Shown here: in pieces, positions 1-6,905 of the stretch
Layout of the letters: every line of letters begins with the position of its first letter
Numbering within the stretch: position 1 is the first letter of the stretch
NCBI GenBank assembly: GCA_003024985.2
Contig: PXIH01S0009298.1
DNA: 10,674 nt
Source: Euperipatoides rowelli
Lineage: Eukaryota; Onychophora; Udeonychophora; Euonychophora; Peripatopsidae
Direction: 5' to 3' (one strand)
Notes under the pieces: model-generated
The model's input: only the letters and a program-made list of their open reading frames with translations
The model's database searches: none
What the model was told of the DNA's origin: nothing
Program-made: the position numbers and the translations under genes

Positions 1-417
1 AGCACACTTTAGTCATATTCTAAATGATTTTTATAATATAACTAAGCTTATACAATGTATTTTAAAAATCCAATGTTGCACGGAGTCACAATGTTTCCAT
101 TAGATATTCTGCCCATGCACAATGATTTTTTAATAGCATGAAATAGTTAAGATTGGAAATATTAAACGATATTTGGCGAACCTGAAATTGATGTTTTTTA
201 TATGTAATTAAAGAAATAAAAATAGAAAATTTATTTTAAGCCAACAAACATTATATTACAATAACACCTTTAAAACTAAACACACAAAATAAGACAAAAA
301 AACAAAACAAAAAAAAAAACATCAGGCATATAACAAATAAACTCGTCCAACAAAATTCAAATCAACGAACACAATTTTTTTTTTAAAAAAAGAATACAAG
401 GCGTGTATTCAGCACTT
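1..417. other. AT-rich non-coding stretch with an A/C-biased tract
   Basis: No gene is recognisable on either strand. From about 241 to 372 the plus strand is strongly A- and C-rich with few T or G, including an A-run near 310-320, followed by a T10A7 block at 375-391. The composition is unlike the surrounding mixed AT sequence, but no repeat unit or coding frame is visible. Confidence 0.6.
392..410. repeat. Short perfect hairpin next to a T/A block
   Basis: GAATACA (392-398) and TGTATTC (404-410) are exact reverse complements separated by the 5-base loop AGGCG. The stem directly follows the T10A7 block at 375-391. It could be a fortuitous stem in AT-rich DNA, or part of the degraded inverted repeat that starts just downstream. 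Confidence 0.4.
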
Positions 418-687
418 AATAGAGACTAATACAAGTGCTTTGGGTCAAGATCTGTTACTTGTCCGCCAATGTGACTGACGGAAATTAGTTGAAATAATCA
501 AAATTGACGCTCAGCAAAGGATTATTTCATCTCTAGTTTATCATAGAAAAAATAGTAATTACATACGCTACAATGTTTTAGTTCTCACACAATTCCTAAC
601 GTTAATTATGTGGGTGGGTAAATAACAGATCCTGACCATGCTTTTCTAAAAGTTTCTTTCTAAAGATAGTGTAGTATTGACTCTATT
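418..687. repeat. Degenerate inverted-repeat (MITE-like) structure
   Basis: Positions 443-457 (GGTCAAGATCTGTTA) match the reverse complement of 623-637 at 14 of 15 bases. The similarity continues inward for about another 22 bases, mostly broken by C/T and G/A transitions. Nearer the centre GAAATAATC (491-499) pairs with GATTATTTC (520-528), flanked by similar TAG-containing sequence. Outside, AATAGAG..AATAC (418-432) resembles the reverse complement of 674-687. The right arm carries extra sequence relative to the left, about 60 bases internally and about 30 externally. This looks like an old fold-back transposon copy decayed by transitions and indels. It has no coding capacity, and its family and exact ends are not identifiable. 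Confidence 0.5.
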
Positions 688-1034
688 TGACTAATGGAAC
701 TCTTTTTTCATTAACAGTAGTTTTATTTCTAATAACATGTTGTAGGCATATAAAAATAAATTTCAACTTCAAGAATTTTGCTTTTTAAAGAATTCACACG
801 TTTAAAATAATAAATTATGAACAAAATTTTAAACAATTCACAATTATTTATCAATCAGCAGTAGAGATAGATAAATTTAAAATGAGCAAAAAAAAAAATC
901 ACAAACTCTTTTGAAATTGAAAAAATTTCTAATTCACATTCTTCTAAATTTTAAAATCCTAATTAAAATTTGACAGGACTGCACTTTAATCAAAATTAGC
1001 AATTATTTATTCAATCAAGAAACGTGTATAGATT
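688..1034. other. AT-rich non-coding stretch
   Basis: I see no gene, RNA or clear repeat here. CAATTATTTAT(T)CAATCA occurs twice in similar form (about 841-857 and 1001-1018), which may be chance or a trace of an old duplication. Confidence 0.5.
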
Positions 1035-1226
1035 ATTGAAGACTAGTAAATTAAGATACATTTTAAAATTAAAGAAATCTTATTATTATAATAAATAATT
1101 ATGCATATTTAGCAAGATAATATAAACAATGATTATCTCGCAAAATATGCACAATTATTTATTAGAATAAGTGACAAGATTTGTTTAATTTTAAAATGTA
1201 TCTAATTTACTTACTAGTCTCCAATG
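1035..1226. repeat. Compact long palindrome, fold-back MITE candidate
   Basis: The left arm (about 1035-1121) and right arm (about 1132-1226) are reverse complements with a loop of only about 10 bases. The best block is 1055-1073 against 1184-1202, 19 of 19 bases identical. Further matching blocks are ACTAGTAA (1042-1049) with its complement at the far end, AATAAATAATT..TGCATATTT, and AGATAAT next to the loop. The right arm has a few more bases than the left, so the arms have small indels. There is no open reading frame of note. Transcribed, it would fold into a hairpin of about 190 nt. Similarity may continue a little outside both ends. No clear target-site duplication is visible and I cannot assign a superfamily. 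Confidence 0.7.
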
Positions 1227-1445
1227 TAATTAGATTATTTTACAGGAATTTTCATATCAACATGGAATTTAATTTCAAATTGTCTGACATTTACTGAAAC
1301 TTTTAATGATGTTAAATATCATTCATAACATGTTTTGATTGAGATCATTCACGACACACAGATTTTTCAGAATAATCTAAACTCCATAGATTTTCTCTTT
1401 TATATTGTAATAGGAAATTATATCACTCTAATATATTTTAATTAT
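1227..1445. other. AT-rich spacer between two fold-back structures
   Basis: No gene is recognisable. The 63-codon open frame at 1335-1526 runs into the next inverted repeat and has a low-complexity I/N/Y/F composition, as expected of random AT-rich sequence. Confidence 0.5.
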
Positions 1446-1493
1446 ACAACCTATCTACACCAATTCATATTATCAAACAAAATACTCTATCTC
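1446..1493 (+). repeat. Direct repeat copy A, outer edge of the fold-back
   Basis: ACAACCTATCTACACC...ATTATCAAA...CTCTATCTC recurs in the same orientation at 1717-1759. The downstream copy lacks about 5 bases (the AAAATA segment) and has several substitutions. Copy A overlaps the start of the left inverted-repeat arm. A 15-base TATATTTTAATTATA lies just before it (1432-1446) and again just after the right arm (1982-1996), a possible target-site duplication, though it is very AT-rich. Confidence 0.6.
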
Positions 1494-1627
1494 AGAGTAA
1501 AGCAACAAAATGACCAACATAATTGAATTCCTAGCACACAGTCCAATCTATTTCATCAATGAATGCATAGGATTAACACGATAGCCTCCTACGGCCATTT
1601 CAACATAACCAGTCTCATCAGGAGGGC

Positions 1628-1640
1628 GGGGGGGGGGGGG
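1628..1640 (+). repeat. 13-G homopolymer
   Basis: An uninterrupted run of 13 G follows GGAGGGC inside the left arm of the fold-back. The matching place in the right arm has no such run, so this is an arm-specific expansion or a sequencing artefact. Long G-runs are error-prone to sequence. Confidence 0.8.
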
Positions 1641-1716
1641 CACTGCACTCAACTTAAATCACTAAGTAAGCTCTATCTGTTATAATCAGTGGCTAAATTC
1701 AATATATTGCAATAAC

Positions 1717-1759
1717 ACAACTTATCTATACCCACTTCACATTATCAAACTCTATCTCA
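1717..1759 (+). repeat. Direct repeat copy A' inside the fold-back
   Basis: ACAACTTATCTATACCC...ATTATCAAACTCTATCTC is a diverged copy of 1446-1493 in the same orientation. It sits in the loop between the two inverted arms. This suggests the left end of the same family was duplicated or nested here, rather than a simple two-arm hairpin. Confidence 0.6.
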
Positions 1760-1996
1760 CTAACTCTAACATATAGATTTCACTTAGTGATTTAAGTTGA
1801 GTGCAGTGCACGCTTACCCCTGACAAGACAGGGCTATGTTGAAATGGCCATAGGGAGCTACCTGTGTTAATCATATGCATTCATTGATGAAATAGATTGG
1901 ACTGTATGCTAGGAATGCTGTATGATTCAATTAAATTATTTTAGTCAATTTGAAGCTTCACTCTGAGATAGAGTATTTTGTTATATTTTAATTATA

Positions 1997-3493
1997 ATAT
2001 CACAAAAATTAATTACACTGTAAGATATAAAATCATAGTGTAAAATCCATAGTTTTCTTCATTTTTCCTTTTATAACAAAATTGTACTAAGCAAAATACG
2101 AAAGAGCAGGTGTGGACTGGTGGGACATTGGTTGAGTAGGAAAGCTGAAGTAGTGGTCCTCCGAAAATGCAGACCACAAATTTAAATGTAAACTTGCAGT
2201 GCAGCTGCTTATTGGTTGCTTCTGTTGTTACTGAACACACATTTTATGCTTCTCTGTGACATATTACTCTGGGCCCTCGTTGGGAATAGTTACTGAAAAA
2301 AAAAAAGGTGTTCGCCATGACCTAAGGTCAATTAGTCACAGACCTTTCTTCTAAAGTGACCACTGAGTTGTGCTGAACTCACGAACTGCCGAACAGTCAA
2401 GCAGTTTCCTTCACTAATGCATAATCGAATAAATGTGGACGGCTAGTAAACTATTTGTAGTTAAGAATCAAAATCCATTTTCTCAAAATGGGAATGATTT
2501 ATTTAAATTATTTATTGCACATTTATTTAAAAATTAAATACAAAATAAATATGGAAGGTCACATTAAGTTATCTTGCTGTGTAATTACTACTGAGCAAGC
2601 TGATCTGCTTGCTCTCAAGCACGAGCAATGTAGCAGACTAGTGGAATCAAATTGTTTAACTTCTATCATACTTACTTCATTTTAGGTCTTCTACCTTCAT
2701 TGTCATTTTAAAAAATATTAACAATAAGTAGATGACTAATAGATATTTGACTGTAGCTAATTAGTGTTGCATCCTAAGATATAATACAAGAAAATCCTTG
2801 CTCCTGGCCACAACTATTTTTCCTTCGGCCTGATCCTCACCATTTTACATTACATTTACTTAGTTTCTTGGCCTAGTAGGAAATGCACCACCCATCCTAC
2901 CTCCCCAGTCCACCCCTATGCAAGAGTTGTATAATTTCTTAGCTACAAAACTGTGATTATTATTATTTTCTTATGATACTAAGAGAAGACCAGATGACCC
3001 ATTTGATATGGGAATTTTTTCTTTCTCTTTATTTATTATAATTGAAAATGATGATCACAAAGATACAAAGACAATACAACTTTAAAATCATCATGGTGTG
3101 ATTTCGAAGAGGTGTGTAACAATGTTGCTCAAAAGGATGTCATCTGTTGTTTTATAAGAATAAAAGACAAATCAACCCTAAAATTGTTTTAAATTCATAA
3201 GCCAGATAGTCAAGCAGACTATGAACACGATTGTAAAAAAACATTTCATTTCGAATTTTCCAAATGTTTAAAAAAAAAGATTTTGATGTCAACTTTGCAG
3301 TTCCAGGATTATTAACCGTCTGGCATAATAAGCTAAGTAGTGGAGGATTCTTTGCTAGGAAATTAATAACACAAGACACAACTGAACTCAAAACTGAAGA
3401 CAATAAAATGGTCAAAGTCCTAAATCCCTTCATAGAAAAGGTCAGTCTAGTATTCCCTAATATCTACCAAATGTTCACGATTGTGTAAACAAG
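1997..3493. other. Non-coding stretch without recognised genes
   Basis: No protein, tRNA or rRNA is recognisable. Open frames occur at 2013-2240 (minus), 2488-2685 (plus) and overlapping on both strands at 3152-3488, but their products resemble no family I know and show no domain motifs. Sequence about 2100-2460 is somewhat less AT-rich. Within it TGACCTAAGGTCA (2318-2330) is an everted pair of AGGTCA half-sites with a 1-base spacer. That resembles nuclear-receptor sites, but chance is a sufficient explanation. Confidence 0.5.
2593..2614. repeat. Perfect 8-bp stem hairpin
   Basis: GAGCAAGC (2593-2600) and GCTTGCTC (2607-2614) are exact reverse complements around the 6-base loop TGATCT. The stem is GC-balanced in an otherwise AT-rich area. 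No poly-T follows closely and no role is evident. Confidence 0.55.
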
Positions 3494-4143
3494 AGGTTCC
3501 AAAACTTAATTGGCTTACCGCTCCCTTTTCAGAAAAAAAATTACTCAGCGCCCTCTGGAAGTCTACCTTCCTTAAGCGAACAAACAGAAAGATGCAGTGA
3601 TGAATTTACATTCTTTTATGTATCTATATATGTATTGCTATGTACATCCTACAACATAGTAAAGAAAGATGTTGTAAATAAGACACCTTGAAGCTTGAAA
3701 TTATAAAATTATTTTTTAAAATAAACCCTAGTAACATTCACATTACACACAGAAAATTAAGATAATGAAGGACAATAAATATAACATTAAAAATCTCTCT
3801 AATGATAAGGATGAAGTTTATTCCTAGACGATTTCAACTAATTTATTTAGGCCACCTGATAGTAAAAACTTCATAAATCCCTTAAATGTGCTTGAAAAAA
3901 AAAAGTAATAATTAAAGTATTAGCCCTGTTGGCGAACTTGTTCACTAATCGTTATATTAACTTGCATTTTGTGCGTTTATTTGGAAAATAGGGTAATCAC
4001 TACGAATTTAACTCTATGTTACACAACAGATGAAACATGTACAAACACTTTTCAAAGTTTTTTTCTCTTCTTTCTTTATGCTTCGACTGCCCCCTTAGGG
4101 TGCTGAAGAAATTCAGCACCCTATTGTACAGTTCCATTGCATT
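3494..4143. repeat. Possible remnant of a non-autonomous DNA transposon
   Basis: The stretch starts with GAGGTTCCAAAACTTAATTG, then a CGCTCCC patch, an A-run and CAGCGCCCTCTGG (about 3548-3560). It ends with GACTGCCCCCTTAGGG and a hairpin containing CAGCACCCT. The edges are unusually C-rich for this window, and CAGCGCCCT / CAGCACCCT recur. From memory, a dispersed repeat with a GGTTCCCAAACTT start and CAGCGCCCC-type hairpins is common in invertebrate genomes, possibly hAT-like. This identification is inference. The interior is AT-rich and non-coding, and true ends and target duplication are not resolved. Confidence 0.3.
4096..4123. repeat. Perfect 12-bp stem with GAAA tetraloop
   Basis: TAGGGTGCTGAA (4096-4107) pairs perfectly with TTCAGCACCCTA (4112-4123) across the 4-base loop GAAA, a GNRA-type tetraloop on the plus strand. 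It is the tightest perfect stem I found in the window. It is preceded by CTGCCCCCT. As RNA it would be very stable. As DNA it may be the subterminal hairpin of the possible transposon remnant at 3494-4143. No T-run follows, so it is not a simple pol III or bacterial-type terminator. Confidence 0.8.
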
Positions 4144-4941
4144 TTAAACCAGGAAGTATGTAGCCTACTCTCGGTGGAAACTAAAATTGTGAACTTTATA
4201 TCTGCACGTGCTCTAAATAATTGCCCGTTCTTGAAGCTGTTAGACAAAAAGGATTCTCATTATGGCGGACTTCTTACGTACAATAATATTAACTGGCTGA
4301 GTCGTGGTGGCACACAAGACATTTGAAAGTAACAAAACTATCTTCAAGTGGCACACTGGTCGGAAAAGGTTCATCATCCCTGCACTAGGCTATATGTAAG
4401 CTACAATATATAAAATAATGTTTGAAGTAAGACTAATCGATGTAAAGAGGCAATATCGCTCTGACCTGCGATTCCTTTTAGCAACAATTCATATGATTTC
4501 CATCAGATCCAGCTTTTGAGTGTGAGAAAAAGAGTGAAAAACAATGTGGACGGCCCGGATATGATGTCAAAATTAACTATCCAGATTTCAGGCTTCTCTT
4601 CTCTGGTTTGATTGCCCTCAAAAGAAAATGGAGGAGTGAATGCTAGGAAATACTGTCACACTTTCAGTACGAGGAAAAGACTTAGATTTTAACCATCTTT
4701 TTCTCTCTCCAAAAAAAACTTTTTTTTTGCGTTTTTCTCTCTCACTTGCACTTTCGAATCTTGCAAAGAATATCATAGTGGCAGATTTAGTAATTATTAT
4801 TTTCGAATGAGGAGATGATTATATTAGTTTCTTTACTAATCAGAGTTTTTCTTTTCTTTACAGTATACACAATATACATTATATCCTTTAAAGATTATAC
4901 AATATATGTTTTTGCATCTGCAATTCTGTTTGACGTTTTAC
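4144..4941. other. Non-coding stretch
   Basis: No gene or RNA is recognisable. It has mixed composition with scattered homopolymers, for example A7 followed closely by T8 near 4711-4728. TTTCGAATC (4752-4760) faintly resembles a pol III B box but has no A box at the right distance upstream. Confidence 0.5.
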
Positions 4942-4980
4942 ATTATTATTATTATTGTTATTATTATTTATTTATTTATT
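4942..4980 (-). repeat. ATT/ATTT microsatellite forming the LINE 3' tail
   Basis: The plus strand shows (ATT)n with one GTT interruption (4942-4967), then (ATTT)n (about 4967-4980). Read on the minus strand this is a run of AAAT then AAT units lying immediately after the 3' untranslated region of the LINE fragment. Simple-repeat 3' tails of this kind are typical of CR1-like and related non-LTR elements and mark the 3' terminus of the copy. Confidence 0.7.
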
Positions 4981-5103
4981 AAGGGGAAAAATGTGAAATT
5001 ACAGAAGAATAAATCCTTTGCCCCATAGGATATAGGATATTTTACAAATTGTATTAAATAAATATTGAAACAATAAAGAAAAAATAAAAATAAAAAAAAT
5101 AGA

Positions 5104-5517
5104 TTAAATGTTATTTAAGAGTTTGATGGAGAAAATAATAGGAGAAGTTGCAGATCTTTTCGTTCTGGATCGAGGAACAACATACTTATTAACATTCCTA
5201 GTAATTCTATTAGATAGGGTTCCTTGAGTAGGTAGTAGAAATGATGGAAAAGATTCAAAAAATTTTCTTGCAAAAGACAAAGATAGATCACTTCTTCTAT
5301 CAGACAAAGATTGTAGTTGAAAATCTATCAATGANTGATCATAGCTAACATAATTACCACCTTTAATTATTCTCATAGCTCTCTTCTGTAGCGATTCCAA
5401 CATGTCAATTTGTCTTTTTGTTAAAGATGGGCCCCAAACTGTGGAACAATATTCAAAGTTACACCTTATATAATAGATATAGGCCATATATGTCAGGTTG
5501 CTCCCTGTTTGGCCCAT
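5104..5517 (-). pseudogene. C-terminal fragment of LINE ORF2 reverse transcriptase
   Basis: This 137-residue open frame ends at TAA (5106-5104). It matches the region after the catalytic fingers/palm in CR1/Jockey-type ORF2 proteins. Visible signatures are YIRCNFEYCSTVWGP (residues 16-30), LTKRQIDMLESLQKRAMRII (32-51), a GGNY segment (53-56), LSDRR (71-75), and a C-terminal RSRTKRSATSPI-type motif near residues 116-127, a few residues before the usual family end. Full ORF2 proteins are roughly 900-1,000 residues, so only about the last seventh survives. Residue 61 is unknown because base 5335 is N. The first Met is simply the first ATG. An in-frame stop (TAG, 5532-5530) lies five codons upstream and recognisable homology starts around residue 8-12, so this is not a real translation start. 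It is a dead fragment and encodes no active enzyme. Confidence 0.85.
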
Positions 5518-6287
5518 TCCACCATTTGCCTAACCATTTTGAAATACTTTGGGTCAGCTGTTAACCCCTATTACAACATCTCCCTATTTTACTGGTAACT
5601 TGAACTTTAAAAAAGACCAGATTTCATACAAACCCTCACAAAAAGACATAATGATTAATCCTTTAATATTTTTTTAATCAGATTAGCATGGGAATACAAA
5701 AATTTGGGTGAGAAGAACAAACAAACATTTAGAACTTTAATTTTCCAAGAGAAAAAAATTTGCACCTTTTTCTTGCCTTTCAACTCCACTTATCTTGTAT
5801 CTAGATTCACTGCCATAAAAATGAAATCATCCTCGGAACAACAATGTAACTGGTTCTATTGTTATTATTATACAATGTGGGCAGATGGTTTAGAAAAGTT
5901 AACCATTGAGTCAGTTATTGTGGAGAAACACTATGATATTGGATTTTCATATCAATATGAAATATAATTTTAAGTATATATGAGTTGTCAACTTTTAGTA
6001 AAGAAAAATTTCCAATATTTAGATTCTTTTTTTTTTTTAAAAGAATTAATATTTATCAAATTGTGCTTAGAGGGTTATTGTGTGTATTTTTTTTTTTTTT
6101 TTTAAAAAAAAAAGAGCCTTTAGGAAGTGATAATTAAAAGTAAAGTTAATTGCAATCAGTCCATTTTAACATTAATAATTAAATTTTAGTGCAGGCTGAA
6201 TTCCCGTTTTCAGGTTTTTGAGAAATCCTTTCAGTCTTTAGAGTGGATGAAGAAGAAAAAGAAAAAAGATTAAAGATGGATCAATTT
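5518..6287. other. AT-rich non-coding stretch
   Basis: No gene is recognisable. The 87-codon open frame at 5704-5967 resembles no known protein and is compositionally random. A block of 17 T followed by 10 A (6087-6113) would self-pair and is likely a slippage-prone homopolymer junction. A similar but shorter T10A4 block lies near 6027-6041. Confidence 0.5.
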
Positions 6288-6298
6288 TAGCCGAGTGG
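6288..6298 (+). promoter_or_regulatory. Pol III A-box-like motif, possible SINE head fragment
   Basis: TAGCCGAGTGG fits the tRNA A-box consensus TRGCNNAGYNGG closely, and the following GTT..GCGATCTA resembles the D-arm of Ser/Leu-type tRNAs. No B box (GGTTCGANTCC) follows within the expected 30-60 bases and no tRNA fold is possible, so this is not a tRNA gene. It could be the broken head of a tRNA-derived SINE or a chance match. Confidence 0.3.
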
Positions 6299-6504
6299 TT
6301 GTGCGATCTAATTTTAGAACTTAATTAAATTAAAAATACTTCTAGTAGGTACTTTTTAAAATGTTTTTTTTATAAAAAAAAATAAAATAGAAATTAAAAC
6401 TCGAGGGAAGAAATCTCATTTACAGAAAAATAGATTTTTAAAAACCACTAATTAAAATGCAGGATGAAAAATAAAATCACTTTAGATAAGATTTTTTTTT
6501 GTCA

Positions 6505-6550
6505 CATTGGAGACTAAGAGAGAAGGTCCCAATCAATAGAATCTCCAATG
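6505..6550. repeat. Short inverted repeat sharing a motif with the 1035-1226 palindrome
   Basis: CATTGGAGA (6505-6513) is the exact reverse complement of TCTCCAATG (6542-6550) around a 28-base spacer. The same TCTCCAATG occurs at the outer right edge of the palindrome at 1035-1226 (1218-1226). This may be a tiny remnant of that family or coincidence. Confidence 0.35.
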
Positions 6551-6570
6551 ATAACTAAGTCGTGGAGGAT

Positions 6571-6604
6571 GTGGGAAGTGTGTGTGTGTGGGGAGGGGGG
6601 GAGG
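6571..6604 (+). repeat. GT/G-rich tract with G-quadruplex potential
   Basis: GTGGGAAG is followed by (GT)n and then GGGGAGGGGGGGAGG. At least four G-runs of three or more lie within about 34 bases, although the first loop through the GT repeat is long. This is striking in an AT-rich window. Confidence 0.5.
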
Positions 6605-6797
6605 ACATTGGACCACAAAATCCATTCAAGATAACTTGATGTTTTAAATTCAATTTTTTTCTATTCTTAAGAATTACATGCGATACTAGCAAAAAAAGAC
6701 TGTGCAAAAAAAAAAAAAAAATTAAAGCACAAGTAATAAAATTGGTGTATCTTCACACTAAACAGAAATACTTTATCTTAAGCCATTTAATATGGGC

Positions 6798-6905
6798 GTT
6801 ATTTAAAAAATGGTCATATTAGCAATCTTTTTAAAAAAATTAAGGAACCCATAGGTGTTCTTTTTAATTTTTAAGATTACCAAAAACCAAACCCGTTTAA
6901 ATAAC
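6798..6905. repeat. 108-bp imperfect hairpin
   Basis: The arms 6798-6848 and 6857-6905 are reverse complements around an 8-base loop. Both arms begin with GTTATTTAAA (right arm read in complement). The middle portion is diverged. The loop-proximal part pairs AATCTT..TTAA..GAAC with GTTCTTTTTAA..AAGATT. This is about the size of a miRNA-precursor-like or MITE-derived hairpin. It contains mismatches and bulges, and nothing shows that it is transcribed. Confidence 0.55.

Larger units (their letters stand above)
1476..1982. mobile_element. Large fold-back element with arms of about 190-200 bp
   Basis: The left arm 1476-1667 is inverted at 1782-1982. Perfect blocks include 1476-1498 against 1960-1982 (23 bases), 1538-1568 against 1875-1905 (31 bases), and 1641-1667 against 1782-1808 (27 bases). 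In between, the arms differ by small indels: the right arm has about 16 extra bases near 1920-1950, and the left arm carries a 13-G run (1628-1640) absent from the right. The central section of about 114 bases contains a second copy of the left flank (1717-1759). There is no coding capacity, so this is a non-autonomous inverted-repeat element or nested pair of elements. The superfamily is not determined. Confidence 0.75.
4942..5517 (-). mobile_element. 5'-truncated non-LTR retrotransposon (CR1/Jockey group), 3' end
   Basis: On the minus strand the fragment reads: C-terminal part of the reverse-transcriptase ORF (5517-5104), an AT-rich 3' untranslated region (5103-4981) with a GGGCAAAGG segment, and an AAAT/AAT tail ending near 4942. 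Such elements copy themselves by target-primed reverse transcription from the 3' end, so 5'-truncated copies like this are the usual product. The endonuclease and the catalytic reverse-transcriptase core, including the FADD-type motif, are absent. The 5' junction lies at or somewhat beyond 5517 and is not sharp. No target-site duplication could be fixed. Confidence 0.85.
6299..6797. other. AT-rich non-coding stretch with homopolymers
   Basis: Apart from the short inverted repeat and the G-rich tract listed separately, there are only homopolymer runs, such as about 15 A near 6706-6720. No gene is recognisable. Confidence 0.5.

Noticed and set aside
2013-2240. 75-codon minus-strand open frame, Cys- and hydrophobic-rich
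   Set aside because: The composition hints at a small secreted peptide, but there is no convincing signal peptide, regular cysteine spacing or family match.
2318-2330. TGACCTAAGGTCA, an everted AGGTCA pair resembling a nuclear-receptor site
   Set aside because: A single isolated site with no nearby gene or promoter. One such match in 10 kb can arise by chance.
2488-2685. 65-codon open frame containing the perfect hairpin at 2593-2614
   Set aside because: No recognisable motif, and it starts in low-complexity AT-rich sequence. I would not call it a gene.
3152-3488. Overlapping open frames on both strands (93 and 74 codons)
   Set aside because: Neither product resembles a known family, they occupy the same DNA in opposite directions, and there is no supporting splice or codon signal. 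Open frames of this length are expected by chance.
4752-4760. TTTCGAATC as a pol III B box
   Set aside because: No A box upstream at a usable distance and no tRNA-like fold.
5515-5540. ATG at 5517 (minus strand) as a true start of a small protein
   Set aside because: The frame is homologous to the inside of a LINE reverse-transcriptase ORF, and an in-frame stop lies just upstream. The ATG is fortuitous.
5704-5967. 87-codon open frame
   Set aside because: No domain, signal peptide or homology is recognised. It is compatible with chance.
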